A DNA stretch of 64,000 nucleotides, taken from contig NZ_VTTL01000010.1 in the NCBI RefSeq assembly GCF_008364685.1, positions 234,831 through 298,830 on the forward strand, in the 5' to 3' direction. Source of the DNA: Xanthobacter oligotrophicus. GTDB lineage: Bacteria; Pseudomonadota; Alphaproteobacteria; Rhizobiales; Xanthobacteraceae. The first letter of the stretch is position 1, and each line of letters opens with the position of its first letter. The notes beneath the pieces are model-generated. The model did no database searches. It was not told where the DNA came from and saw only the letters and a list, made by a program, of their open reading frames with translations. This document shows positions 46,862 through 55,679 of this stretch, piece after piece. Position numbers and translations under genes: made by a program.

Positions 46862-48685
46862 CTACCCTTCCGCGATCACGGCGAGGAACTGGCTGCCGTA
46901 GCGCGTGAGCTTGGCTTCGCCGATGCCGGAAATCATGCCCAGCGCCTTCATGGAATCAGGCTTGAGCTCGGCCAGAGCTATCAGCGTGGTGTCGTGGAAG
47001 ATCACATAGGGCGGCACACCCTGGGCGCGGGAGATGTCCAGACGCAGCGCCTTGAGCTTGCGGAACAAGGCTTCGTCCGCCGGGTCCGACAGCGCCGGCC
47101 CCGCCCCGCGCGAACCGCCGGTGACGCGGGCCGGGCGCGGGCGCGCCTCCGCCTTCAGCTCCACCTTCTCGGCGCCGCGCAGCACGGCGCGGCATTTCTC
47201 GGTGAGGCCGAGGCTGCCATGGCCTTCCACATCCACCCAAAGATGGCCCATGGCCACCAGCTGGCGGACGATGGCGCGCCACTCGTCCCGCGAGAAATCC
47301 CTGCCGATGCCGAAGGTGGAGAGCTTTTCGTGGCCGAACTTCAGCACCTTCTCGTTAGCCTCGCCCTTGAGCACGTCGATGACGTGCCCGGCGCCGAAAC
47401 GCTCGCCGGTGCGGTAGACGCAGGACAGAAGCTTCTGCGCCGCCTCGGTTCCATCGAAGGTGCGCGGGGGCGAGAGGCAGGTGTCGCAATTGCCGCAGGG
47501 CTCGGCGAGGTCCTCCTCGAAATATTTCAGCAGCACCTGGCGCCGGCAGCTCACGGTCTCGCACAGGCCGAGCAGGGCATCGAGCTTGCCGCGCTCCACG
47601 CGCTTGCGGGACTCGGGTGAGTCGGAGGATTCTACGAACTGGATCAGCTTCGCCACATCCTCCACGCCGTAGAGCAGAAGGGCTTCGGAGGGCAGGCCGT
47701 CGCGGCCTGCGCGGCCGGTTTCCTGGTAATAGGCCTCGATGCTTTTCGGCAGGTCGAGATGGACCACGAAGCGCACGTCCGGCTTGTCGATGCCCATGCC
47801 GAAGGCGACGGTGGCCACCATCACCACCCCCTCCTCCTTCAGGAAGCGGTCCTGGTGGCGGGCGCGCGTGTCGGCGTCGAGGCCGGCATGGTAGGGCAGC
47901 GCGGTGCGGCCCTCGGTGGAGAGGATCTCGGCGGTGGCCTCCACCTTCGCCCGGCTCATGCAATAGACGATGCCCGCCTCGTCCGCGTGGGCGTCGAGGA
48001 AGGCCCGCAGCTGCGCCCGGGGATTGGCCTTCGGCTCGATGCGGTAGCGGATGTTGGGCCGGTCGAAGGAGGAGAGGAAGACCTTGCCCTCCTCCAGCGC
48101 CAGCCGCTCCATGATCTCGCGGCGGGTGGGGCCGTCCGCCGTGGCGGTGAGCGCGAGGCGCGGCACGCCGGGGAAGCGCTCGTGCAGGATCGTGAGCTGG
48201 CGGTATTCGGGGCGGAAATCATGCCCCCACTGGGACACGCAGTGGGCCTCGTCGATGGCGAACAGGGCGATGCGCGCACCATCCAGCAGGGTGAGGAAGC
48301 TGTCGGTCAAAAGCCGTTCGGGCGCCACATAGAGCAGGTCGAGGTCGCCCATGGCGAGGGCCCGCTCCACCTGCCGCGCCTCGCCGGGAGCGAGCGAGGA
48401 ATTGAGCATGGCCGCCTTCACGCCCAGCTGGCGCAAGGCCTGCACCTGGTCGTGCATCAGCGCGATGAGTGGCGAGACGACGATGGCAGTGCCGGGCCGC
48501 ACCAGGGCCGGCACCTGATAGCACAGGGACTTGCCGCCGCCCGTGGGCATCAGCACCAGGGCGTCGCCGCCGGCCGTCACGTGCTCCACGATCTCCTTCT
48601 GATGCCCGCGAAAGGCCTCGTAGCCGAAGACATGGCGCAGGACGCGGAGCGGATCGGAATCAGAGGCAGCTTCAAAGGCGGGCAT
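46862..48685 (-). CDS. recQ: ATP-dependent DNA helicase RecQ
   Basis: 607 residues. Superfamily 2 3'-5' helicase: motif 0 (F-R-G-H-Q), Walker A M-P-T-G-G-G-K-S (46-53), D-E-A-H with the RecQ aromatic loop [11 protein letters not shown], and motif [12 protein letters not shown]. The zinc-binding region has C-G-N-C-D-T-C, then a winged helix, and the last ~80 residues are a single HRDC domain. Functions in RecF-pathway repair and fork processing. Confidence 0.97.
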   Translation of the reverse strand: MPAFEAASDSDPLRVLRHVFGYEAFRGHQKEIVEHVTAGGDALVLMPTGGGKSLCYQVPALVRPGTAIVVSPLIALMHDQVQALRQLGVKAAMLNSSLAPGEARQVERALAMGDLDLLYVAPERLLTDSFLTLLDGARIALFAIDEAHCVSQWGHDFRPEYRQLTILHERFPGVPRLALTATADGPTRREIMERLALEEGKVFLSSFDRPNIRYRIEPKANPRAQLRAFLDAHADEAGIVYCMSRAKVEATAEILSTEGRTALPYHAGLDADTRARHQDRFLKEEGVVMVATVAFGMGIDKPDVRFVVHLDLPKSIEAYYQETGRAGRDGLPSEALLLYGVEDVAKLIQFVESSDSPESRKRVERGKLDALLGLCETVSCRRQVLLKYFEEDLAEPCGNCDTCLSPPRTFDGTEAAQKLLSCVYRTGERFGAGHVIDVLKGEANEKVLKFGHEKLSTFGIGRDFSRDEWRAIVRQLVAMGHLWVDVEGHGSLGLTEKCRAVLRGAEKVELKAEARPRPARVTGGSRGAGPALSDPADEALFRKLKALRLDISRAQGVPPYVIFHDTTLIALAELKPDSMKALGMISGIGEAKLTRYGSQFLAVIAEG

Positions 48686-48909
48686 GGCGCCTTATAGACC
48701 CGTCGGCCGGCCGGGCAATGCGGGCCAGGGCCGCGCCGCAGCTGATGTCGCTCTATGGCACGGGGTTGTGTCTTCGAAGTGTTATCTTGAGGTCGTAGTC
48801 AGCAAGCCTGAAGATCTGGCTCCATCGGCCCGAACGGGCCGTGCCGCCCCATGCGAGCCGGGTTTCCAAGTCGCGGGCCGGATCCGATCCGGCAGGGGAA
48901 GGCGGTGCC

Positions 48910-50850
48910 ATGCGAAAAACCCAGATCGTCGAAGAGCTTGGCGAAGGTGAACTGCTGCTCCCCGCCCTCATCGAGGCGGCGCTTCAGGCCAACGACCGGG
49001 CGAAGCTGCGCATGACCGCGCTGCAGGAAGCCGTGGCCCACGCCAAGGCACCGCTGCGCCCGGTCCGCCTCATGGCTGCGGAAGCCCGCGCCGCCGGGGC
49101 CGCCGAGGACGGGCTGGATGCGACCGTGGCCGGCGCCCGGATTGTGGACGGCGGAGGCTACGCCATCCCAAGCGCCCGCCGGCTGATGGATGGGATCCTC
49201 GACGACATCGCCGCCATGGCCGCGCCCCTGAACGCGGCGCAGGTGGCCGCCGCCACCGGTTTTTCCGATCGCCTCGCCGCCTTGCGCGCGGCGTTCGCCG
49301 GCATCGCCGGTGACCTGTTGGGCGAGCCGGCCCTGGTGCGCCTCACCTCCGCCAGGCGCGGCAGCGAGGACAGCGCGCACCTCCTCGTCATGGACCTGCA
49401 CAAGGCGCTCAACCAGCTCTCCGCCACCATCGCTGCCGAGACCATTGCGGGAGCCCGCGCGCTCGGCGTGCTGGCGCAGGACCATGCCCGTATCGAGGCC
49501 TTCATGGCCGGGCTCAACCGCACCCGCGGCCTTGCCTTCGGCCATCCCGGGCTCGACACCACGGCCAGCCGCTCCGGCGCGCGCCTGATCCTGCAGAACG
49601 ACATCGGCACCACCGATGCCCATGTGATCATCCTCGCGGTGGACGGGCTCAACGCCACCGTCACCTACACCGACGTGCACCGCTCGCGGGCCAAGTTCTT
49701 CATCTCCCTGTTCCGGGATTTTTCCGCCACCTGGACGCCGCTCGCCGAACGCAGCGTGGAGGGCCTTGCCGAGGGCGGGAGCTTCTTCCTGGTGACGGGG
49801 CGCTACGCCGCGCGGGATACGGCCGATCTCGACGCCTTCCTCGAAGCGGTGGGCGGCCACCTCGTCTTCCTCATCGACTGGAACAAGGCGCGCAAGACGC
49901 TCCAGACCTTCGTGGACAAGGCCACCGCCATCCGCCTCCTCACCGATGCCGCGCATGCCCGCTTCGGCCACCGGGCGTTCCTGGAGCTGGGTGGGGCGGA
50001 GCTGATCTTCGATGCGGTCCGGCGCAGCGCCGAGGGCCGCGTGCCCTATGGCGCGCGCCTCGACCTGGTTCTGGGAGCCGGCGCGGTGGCGCGGCTGCTC
50101 GGCGAGGTGCTGCGACTCACCAGCGAGGGGCTGGGCACCCAGCGATCGGTCCGGCTCGTCAAGGATGAGGTGCGGGCGGAACTGGCCCGCAGCTTCGGCT
50201 CGGCCGAGCAGGAGGTGCTCACCATGGCGCTCACCCAGCTCGGCCTCGCCCGGATGCTCGCCGCCGAAGTGGCCGAAGCCCTCGACGAACCGGGGGACGG
50301 GAGCGATGGCATCCGCGCCGCCTTCCAGCGGCGGGCCAAGCGGCTGGAGGAGAAAGCCGACCGGCAGGTGCTCGCGGCCCGTGATCTGGCCAGCGGTCCC
50401 TTCGGCCGGGGTCGGCGCTTCCTGCCACTCGCCGAATGGGTGGAAGAGGCGACCGACTCGTTCGAGGAAGCCGCCTTCCTGCTCGGCACCCATTCAAGGC
50501 GCGATGCCACGGACGCCGCCGCGCCGCTCAAGGAACTGGTGAGCGTGGCCATGGCTTGCTGCGGCGACCTGGTACGCGCCGTGGCCGCCGCCTGCGAGGG
50601 ACCGGCGGGCCGGCGCGAGGACATCACCGACGCGCTGGAAGCGATCGACGCCGTGATGGAAGGCGAGCGCCGCGCCGATGCGGCCCATCGCCGGGTTCTG
50701 GCGGCCGTCCTGGGCGACCCGGCTCCGGTGCCCGCGTCCGCGCTGGTGGCAACCATGGAGGTGGCCCGCGCCATGGAGACCGGCACCGACCACCTCGCCC
50801 GCGCTGCCCTGGCGCTGCGCGCCTGTGTTCTGGAGGAGGTGGGATCGTGA
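48910..50850 (+). CDS. Protein of unknown function with DUF47/PhoU-like C-terminus
   Basis: 646 residues, no signal peptide. The first ~200 residues are helical. Residues ~200-330 form a mixed domain with a distinctive L-N-R-T-R-G-L-A-F-G-H-P-G-L-D-T stretch and I-G-T-T-D-A-H-V-I-I-L-A-V-D. The last ~190 residues read as the PhoU/DUF47 helical fold (A-K-R-L-E-E-K-A-D; E-E-A-T-D-S-F-E-E-A-A-F-L-L; A-V-M-E-G-E-R-R-A-D-A-A). Its stop overlaps the PPDK-like start as GTGA, so the two products are probably a complex. I do not know the function; the pairing suggests a substrate or regulatory partner for the phosphotransferase-like protein. Confidence 0.7.
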   Translation: MRKTQIVEELGEGELLLPALIEAALQANDRAKLRMTALQEAVAHAKAPLRPVRLMAAEARAAGAAEDGLDATVAGARIVDGGGYAIPSARRLMDGILDDIAAMAAPLNAAQVAAATGFSDRLAALRAAFAGIAGDLLGEPALVRLTSARRGSEDSAHLLVMDLHKALNQLSATIAAETIAGARALGVLAQDHARIEAFMAGLNRTRGLAFGHPGLDTTASRSGARLILQNDIGTTDAHVIILAVDGLNATVTYTDVHRSRAKFFISLFRDFSATWTPLAERSVEGLAEGGSFFLVTGRYAARDTADLDAFLEAVGGHLVFLIDWNKARKTLQTFVDKATAIRLLTDAAHARFGHRAFLELGGAELIFDAVRRSAEGRVPYGARLDLVLGAGAVARLLGEVLRLTSEGLGTQRSVRLVKDEVRAELARSFGSAEQEVLTMALTQLGLARMLAAEVAEALDEPGDGSDGIRAAFQRRAKRLEEKADRQVLAARDLASGPFGRGRRFLPLAEWVEEATDSFEEAAFLLGTHSRRDATDAAAPLKELVSVAMACCGDLVRAVAAACEGPAGRREDITDALEAIDAVMEGERRADAAHRRVLAAVLGDPAPVPASALVATMEVARAMETGTDHLARAALALRACVLEEVGS

Positions 50851-52484
50851 CGACCCTCAGCGCGCGCCTGTCCGACGCGGACGAACCGCACGGCTCCCAC
50901 GGGGCGGCCTCGTCCCTCATTGGCTTCATCGGTCCTGGCGGCGACACCGTGCCGCTCTCCGCCCACGCCTTCGGCTCCAAGGCGGCGCAGCTGTGGCGCA
51001 TGAATGCCCTCGGTCTCAACGTGCCGCCGGCCTTCGTGCTGTCCACCGCTCTCTGCGGCAAGGCGCACGGGGAAAAGCGCCTCGGCGCTCTGCTGGACCA
51101 GGGCATCGCCTATCTCGAACGGGTCACCGCGCGCGGCTTCGGCGATCGGCGCCGGCCGCTCCTCGTCTCGGTGCGGTCGGGGGCGGAGAAATCCATGCCC
51201 GGCATGCTGGAGACGGTGCTGGACGTAGGCATGACCGCTGCGACCACCCGCGGCCTCATGCGCCTTTACGGCAATCCCCGGCTCGCAGCCGATTGCCGGC
51301 GCCGCTTCATCGAAGGCTATTGCGAGGTGGTGGCCGGCCTGCCACGTGGACCGTTCGAGGACGTACTGCGCGGCATTCTGGCGGCGGAAGACGTTACATC
51401 CGACCGGGAGCTGGATCCCGAAGCGCTGGACCGGCTCGCCGGCCTTTATCTCAATCTCGCCCGCGACCGGTTCGGCACCGCCATCCCCGAGGAGCCCATG
51501 GACCAGCTGCGGGCGGCGGCCGAGGCCGTGTTCCGCTCATGGGATGCACCCAAGGCGCAGGACTATCGCCGCCTCAACCACCTGGAGGACCTGTCGGGCA
51601 CGGCGGTGACGGTGCAGGCGATGGTGTTCGGCAATGCGAGCGCCCGCTCGGGCTCCGGCGTCGCCTTCTCCCGTGATCCCGCCACGGGCGCGACTGGCCT
51701 TTATGCGGACATGCTGTTCGAGGCCCAGGGCGAGGACGTGGTCTCCGGCCGCCGCCAGCCGGTGGGGCTGGGCCGGCTCGAGGCCATGCTACCGGATGTG
51801 GCGACACAGCTCGCCGATGGCGTCGGCGCGCTGGAAGCTGCCTATCGCGACGTGCAGGACGTGGAATTCACCTTCGAGGACGGCCGGCTGTTCTTCCTCC
51901 AGACCCGTTCCGCCAAGCGCACGCCCCGCGCGGCGCTGAAGATCGCGGTGGACCTCGTGGCCGAGGGGGTGCGGACCGAAGCGGAAGGCCTTGCCCTGCT
52001 CGACGGCATCGACCTGTCGCAGGTGGGAACCACGCGTTTCACCGGCACGGCGGCGGTAGCAGCGCGGGGCGTGGCCGCCTCTCCGGGCACGGTGAGCGGG
52101 CGGGTTGCCTTCGACGGCGAGGCCGCCAAGCGCCTCTCGGAAGGCGGCGAGCCCGTCATCCTGGTGCGGCCGGACGTGGCCACCGACGATATCGCCGGCA
52201 TGGCGGTGGCGGCCGGCGTGCTCACCCGTGTCGGGGGTCGTACCGCCCATGCGGCGGTGGTGGCGCGTCAGCTCGGACGGGTCTGCGTGGTGGGGTGTGC
52301 GGCGCTTGCGATCGATCTCGACCCACGCAGCGCCCGCCTCGGCCCAGCGGAGGTCCGGGAGGGCGACTGGCTGTCGCTGGACGGCGACGAAGGCACGGTC
52401 TTCGTCGGCCGCCGCGAAAGTGTCGTGGACCGTCCCGAGGCGGACCTTGCCACAGTGGCAGGCTGGACGGCGCGCGCGCGATAG
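50847..52484 (+). CDS. Pyruvate phosphate dikinase-like protein lacking the PEP/pyruvate domain
   Basis: 545 residues. The N-terminal ATP-grasp part is PPDK-like (L-L-V-S-V-R-S-G-A-E-K-S-M-P-G-M; G-T-A-V-T-V-Q-A-M-V-F-G-N; S-G-V-A-F-S-R-D-P-A-T-G; F-F-L-Q-T-R). The swivelling phosphohistidine domain follows, with His468 in G-G-R-T-A-H-A-A-V-V-A-R. PPDK would then have a ~350-residue TIM barrel for PEP/pyruvate; here the protein stops ~75 residues after the His. It could phosphorylate another acceptor, as rifampin phosphotransferase does with its different domain set. Start is GTG 50847, overlapping the upstream stop. The acceptor may be brought by the upstream partner (inference). Confidence 0.85.
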   Translation: MTTLSARLSDADEPHGSHGAASSLIGFIGPGGDTVPLSAHAFGSKAAQLWRMNALGLNVPPAFVLSTALCGKAHGEKRLGALLDQGIAYLERVTARGFGDRRRPLLVSVRSGAEKSMPGMLETVLDVGMTAATTRGLMRLYGNPRLAADCRRRFIEGYCEVVAGLPRGPFEDVLRGILAAEDVTSDRELDPEALDRLAGLYLNLARDRFGTAIPEEPMDQLRAAAEAVFRSWDAPKAQDYRRLNHLEDLSGTAVTVQAMVFGNASARSGSGVAFSRDPATGATGLYADMLFEAQGEDVVSGRRQPVGLGRLEAMLPDVATQLADGVGALEAAYRDVQDVEFTFEDGRLFFLQTRSAKRTPRAALKIAVDLVAEGVRTEAEGLALLDGIDLSQVGTTRFTGTAAVAARGVAASPGTVSGRVAFDGEAAKRLSEGGEPVILVRPDVATDDIAGMAVAAGVLTRVGGRTAHAAVVARQLGRVCVVGCAALAIDLDPRSARLGPAEVREGDWLSLDGDEGTVFVGRRESVVDRPEADLATVAGWTARAR

Positions 52485-52504
52485 CGGCCGTTCACCTGTG
52501 CCGG

Positions 52505-52732
52505 TCAGCGCTTGCGTTCGGAGGGACTGAAATTGCTCGCGTGCCCCTCCCGCGCGGCCTGGGCGCGCCACACCTTGGCGGCGGCGGCCAGCTTGCCGTC
52601 GGGCGCGATGCGGCCGATCATTCGCTCCATCTTCTGCCCACCGCAGGACGGGCAGACGGGCGTTTCCGACGCGCCCACGAGCAGTTCGGTGTCCTTGTCG
52701 CAATCGGGACAATGAAAGTTGTAGAGCGGCAC
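52505..52732 (-). CDS. FmdB-family zinc ribbon protein
   Basis: 75 residues. Starts M-P-L-Y-N-F-H-C-P-D-C like other FmdB/CxxC_CXXC_SSSS proteins; four Cys (8, 11, 27, 30) form a zinc ribbon, followed by a basic disordered tail. The GTG at 52732 has GGAG eight bases upstream. The longer frame to 52786 lacks the family start. Named after a presumed regulator of amidase/formamidase genes; real role unclear. Confidence 0.88.
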   Translation of the reverse strand: MPLYNFHCPDCDKDTELLVGASETPVCPSCGGQKMERMIGRIAPDGKLAAAAKVWRAQAAREGHASNFSPSERKR

Positions 52733-52888
52733 CGCCGTATCTCCGTTCCTGCCATAGTCACGTCCGGCACAATGCCCGCAAATCATTGATCTGACGTGCG
52801 ATTATTCCAAAGACGCGCGGTCGCGCGCCGCACCGTCGTCGCCCGGTGCGGCTGCGCCTCGTGGGTTACAAGCAGGAAATAGGCCAGA

Positions 52889-53713
52889 TCAGTCCGCGGC
52901 TTCGGTCTCGATGCCCAGCACCTGTTCCAGCACGCCGGCGGGGTCGGCGTCCTTCATCATGGCCGTGCCGATGAGGAGGGCCTTGGCCCCGGCGGCGCCC
53001 AGCCGCTCGCGGTCGGCGGCGGTGCCAAGGCCGCCTTCCGCCACCACCAGCGCCTTGGTCGCCGGAATGAGCGGGATCAACGTCTCGCAGGTGCCGGGCA
53101 CCAACTCGAAGGTGTGGATGTTGCGGTTGCTGGCGCAGATGAAATCCGCCCCGGCGGCCAGCGCGGCCTCCACCTCCTGCGGGGTGTGGACCTGCACCAG
53201 CGCGTCCATGGCGACGGAGGCCGCCCGCTCGCGGAATTCGGCCAGCTGCGGGCCGAGCAGGGCGGCGGAGAGCACCACCGCGTCGGCGCCGGCGAGGCGC
53301 GCCTCGAGGATCTGGTAGACGTCGAAGATGATGTCCTGCGCCAGAAGTGGAATATTCACCGCATCGCGCACCGTGGCAAGGTCCGAATAGGAGCCGCGGA
53401 AGGCCTGCCGCTCCACCGCCACCGAGAGCGCCGCGGCCCCGACCGCCTCGAAATCCTCGGCCAGCGCCTTGTAGGGCACCGTGATGCGGAACGAGGGATC
53501 GAACGGCGAGCCGCCCTTCAGCTCGGCGATGATGCCCGGCGCGCCGTTGGCCTTGAAGGACGCGGCAAGGGCACCCTGGAAGCCGCGGGTCATGGGCATG
53601 TCGCCCACCTTGCCCTGGATCTGGCCGAGGGAGCGGCGGACCTTGGCCTTCGCGAGCTGGTCGCGGCGCTGGAGGAGGAAGGGCTTGAGCGGGCTGGCGT
53701 CTGGCAAAATCAT
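52889..53713 (-). CDS. TrpC-like TIM-barrel protein with altered catalytic residues
   Basis: 274 residues of the indole-3-glycerol phosphate synthase fold (I-I-A-E-L-K; F-R-G-S-Y-S-D-L; Y-Q-I-L-E-A-R-L-A-G-A-D-A-V). Aligned by eye to the S. solfataricus enzyme, Glu51 and Lys53 are kept (Glu64, Lys66), but Lys110 is Gln126, Glu159 is Gln174, Asn180 is Ser195 and Ser211 is Gly227. The general acid and base are therefore gone, so a tryptophan-pathway role is unlikely. No trp genes are adjacent. The ATG at 53713 is chosen over upstream frame because it matches the family N-terminus. Confidence 0.8.
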   Translation of the reverse strand: MILPDASPLKPFLLQRRDQLAKAKVRRSLGQIQGKVGDMPMTRGFQGALAASFKANGAPGIIAELKGGSPFDPSFRITVPYKALAEDFEAVGAAALSVAVERQAFRGSYSDLATVRDAVNIPLLAQDIIFDVYQILEARLAGADAVVLSAALLGPQLAEFRERAASVAMDALVQVHTPQEVEAALAAGADFICASNRNIHTFELVPGTCETLIPLIPATKALVVAEGGLGTAADRERLGAAGAKALLIGTAMMKDADPAGVLEQVLGIETEAAD

Positions 53714-53893
53714 GAAGGAACGTCCGTCTCCAAAGGGCAATGGCGCCCCGGCGCGAAAAAAGCCCCTTGAACTTCCCAGATTTTGCCGCGCTTCGCCACC
53801 GTCGCGGTCGGGGCGCGGCATGGTTTCCTCTTCCCACGGGCGCCGTCACGAACGATCATGGCTGCTATTCTTCGCCCGAGAGATTTTTTCGAG

Positions 53894-54229
53894 ATGTTCA
53901 CCCGCGTCTGCAAAGCAGAAACCGTGCCCGAAGGTGGCATGCGGCTCGTGATCGCCGACAGCCACCTCATCGTCCTGGCTTGGCCCGACAATGGGGAGGA
54001 GATGAAGGCGTTCCAGGGCGTGTGTCCTCATTCCAACACGCCCCTCAACGAGGCCGAGTTCGACGGCACGATCATCACCTGCCCGCTGCATTACTGGACC
54101 TGGGACCTCAACAGCGGCGATCCCGTCGAACCGCAGGAATGCCCGCTCGCGCAGTATCCGGTGAAGGTCGAGGATGGCATCGTCTATATCGATACCGAAG
54201 GCGTCACGCCCCTCTTCGCGGCCCCCTGA
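53894..54229 (+). CDS. Rieske [2Fe-2S] ferredoxin
   Basis: 111 residues. Cluster ligands are C44-P-H46 and C63-P-L-H66. Length and the H-Y-W-T-W-D segment are like the small ferredoxins of toluene/alkene monooxygenases (TmoC type). No oxygenase subunits are beside it, so it must serve an enzyme encoded elsewhere, or act as a solitary electron carrier. It starts 180 bases from the divergent TrpC-like gene; ATG 53894 gives the family length. Confidence 0.88.
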   Translation: MFTRVCKAETVPEGGMRLVIADSHLIVLAWPDNGEEMKAFQGVCPHSNTPLNEAEFDGTIITCPLHYWTWDLNSGDPVEPQECPLAQYPVKVEDGIVYIDTEGVTPLFAAP

Positions 54230-54357
54230 GCCGCAGCCCGGCCCAGTCGGCTGTAACCGCCGGGCCGCGTGATCCGTAAGCTGATGGATGCAAAGGCCAT
54301 CCTCCGCCGCGAGCGCACCGCTCCGGGGGGGAGCGGTCGCAAGCCGGAGTTCGACCC

Positions 54358-55053
54358 GTGACACAGGAAACCGCCGTTATCGTCGGCGCCGGCAAGGGCC
54401 TCAGCGCCGCCCTTGCCCGCCGCCTCGCCAAGGATGGCTTTCGCGTCGTGCTCGTGGCCCGCGACGTGGAGAAGCTTGCGCCCCTCGTGGCGGAAACCGG
54501 CGGCCATGCCATCTCCGCCGACGCACAGAGCCCGCAGGCCATCGAGGCCATGTTCGCCGAGGTGGACCGGACCTTCGGGCCGCCCGACCTCGTGGTGTTC
54601 AATGCCGCCATGCGCTATCGCGGCCCCATCGAGGTGCTGGACCCGGCAGACGTGATGGACGCCTACGCGGTGGGCGCCTTCGCCGGCTTCGTCACCGCCC
54701 AGGCGGCAGCGCGGCGCATGCTCCAGCGCGGCAGCGGCTCCATCTTCTTCACCGGCGCTACCGCCAGCGTGAAGGCCCTGCCCCATTCGGTGCCGTTCGC
54801 CATGGCCAAGTTCGCCCTGCGCGCCCTCGCCCAGGGCCTTGCCCGGGAACTGGGCCCGCGCGGCATCCATGTGGCCCATTTCATCATCGACGGCGGCATC
54901 TCCTCGTCGTGGGCGACGCAGGGGGAGGCCGGGCCGCCGGACAAATGGCTCGATCCCGCCGCCATCGCCGAGACCTATCTGGCCGTGCACCGCCAGCACC
55001 GTTCGGCCTGGACGGCGGAGATGGAGCTGCGCCCCTGGGTCGAGAAGTTCTGA
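54358..55053 (+). CDS. Short-chain dehydrogenase/reductase family protein
   Basis: 231 residues. Rossmann fold with the nucleotide loop V-G-A-G-K-G-L-S (9-16) and F-N-A-A-M. The catalytic YxxxK reads F147-A-M-A-K151, so the usual Tyr is Phe and normal dehydrogenase chemistry is in doubt. This variant occurs in a recognisable SDR subgroup with the I-H-V-A-H-F-I-I-D-G-G segment. Start is GTG 54358. Substrate unknown. Confidence 0.85.
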   Translation: MTQETAVIVGAGKGLSAALARRLAKDGFRVVLVARDVEKLAPLVAETGGHAISADAQSPQAIEAMFAEVDRTFGPPDLVVFNAAMRYRGPIEVLDPADVMDAYAVGAFAGFVTAQAAARRMLQRGSGSIFFTGATASVKALPHSVPFAMAKFALRALAQGLARELGPRGIHVAHFIIDGGISSSWATQGEAGPPDKWLDPAAIAETYLAVHRQHRSAWTAEMELRPWVEKF

Positions 55054-55236
55054 TCAGCCCACCCGCGCACAGCGCCTTCCGAGCGTTGTGGGCAGCTTGA
55101 GGGCGTGCCATCTTTCCCCTCTTGCACGAGATCCCGGACCGGCTGACGCGTCCGGGGCACTCTTGCTCATGCGCCGAACGGGCGCGGCCGGCCAGTGGAA
55201 CAGCCATCTGGACCGGAGGGAAAGGGGAGAGGACTG

Positions 55237-55524
55237 TTGCCGTATTCCTTGGTGAGCGGACGCCAGATCAAGGCCGCGCGGGCCCTGCTCGGCTGGTCGC
55301 GCAGCGAACTCGCGGACCGCACCGGAGTCACCGCTCCGACGGTCAAGGTGGTGGAGCAGGATTCGGGCGTACTGGATGAGTTGGCCTCGACCCGCACCCG
55401 CCTGTGCAACGTGCTGGCGTCGGAGGGCGTGGCGTTCCTGAACGGCGGCGCCATCGGCGTGCAGATCACGCCAAAGGGCGAGGGCCTGCGCACCGAAGAC
55501 CTCAACGCCTCCAACGACGACTGA
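55237..55524 (+). CDS. Small HTH (Xre-type) transcriptional regulator
   Basis: 95 residues from a TTG start at 55237, which has GGGGAG at 55224-55229, seven bases upstream; GTG 55195 or GTG 55252 are alternatives. The helix-turn-helix is R-Q-I-K-A-A-R-A-L-L-G-W-S-R-S-E-L-A-D-R and the following T-G-V-T-A-P-T-V-K segment. Solitary regulators of this short type are common in Hyphomicrobiales. The 30-residue membrane peptide gene follows by 8 bases. Confidence 0.8.
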   Translation: MPYSLVSGRQIKAARALLGWSRSELADRTGVTAPTVKVVEQDSGVLDELASTRTRLCNVLASEGVAFLNGGAIGVQITPKGEGLRTEDLNASNDD

Positions 55525-55532
55525 GCCGAACC

Positions 55533-55625
55533 ATGATCCTGCACAAAGTCGCCACGCGTCACTGGATCATCGTCGCGATCATCCTGGTCATCGCCACGCT
55601 CGCCTATCTCGGAAGCTGGTCCTGA
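55533..55625 (+). CDS. Possible 30-residue single-helix membrane peptide
   Basis: Encodes one hydrophobic helix (W-I-I-V-A-I-I-L-V-I-A-T-L-A-Y-L) flanked by a basic N-terminus (H-K-V-A-T-R-H). It lies between an HTH gene and a strong terminator, as a real second cistron would. The ribosome site is weak (GAGCCGAACC). Function unknown; expression not proven. Confidence 0.5.
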   Translation: MILHKVATRHWIIVAIILVIATLAYLGSWS

Positions 55626-55630
55626 GGACG

Positions 55631-55664
55631 AGGCGCCGGGGCCAAAGCTTCCGGCGCCTTTCTT
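55631..55664 (+). terminator. Intrinsic terminator after the HTH/small peptide unit
   Basis: AGGCGCCGG (55631-55639), 11-base loop, CCGGCGCCT (55651-55659), then TTCTT. Perfect 9-bp GC-rich stem with a T-rich tail on the plus strand; 15 bases before the convergent O-methyltransferase stop. Confidence 0.8.
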
Positions 55665-55679
55665 AGCTGCTGCGCTCCC

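Noticed and set aside
52889..53713. Plain annotation as trpC
   Set aside because: Four of six catalytic positions are changed, so the symbol would mislead.
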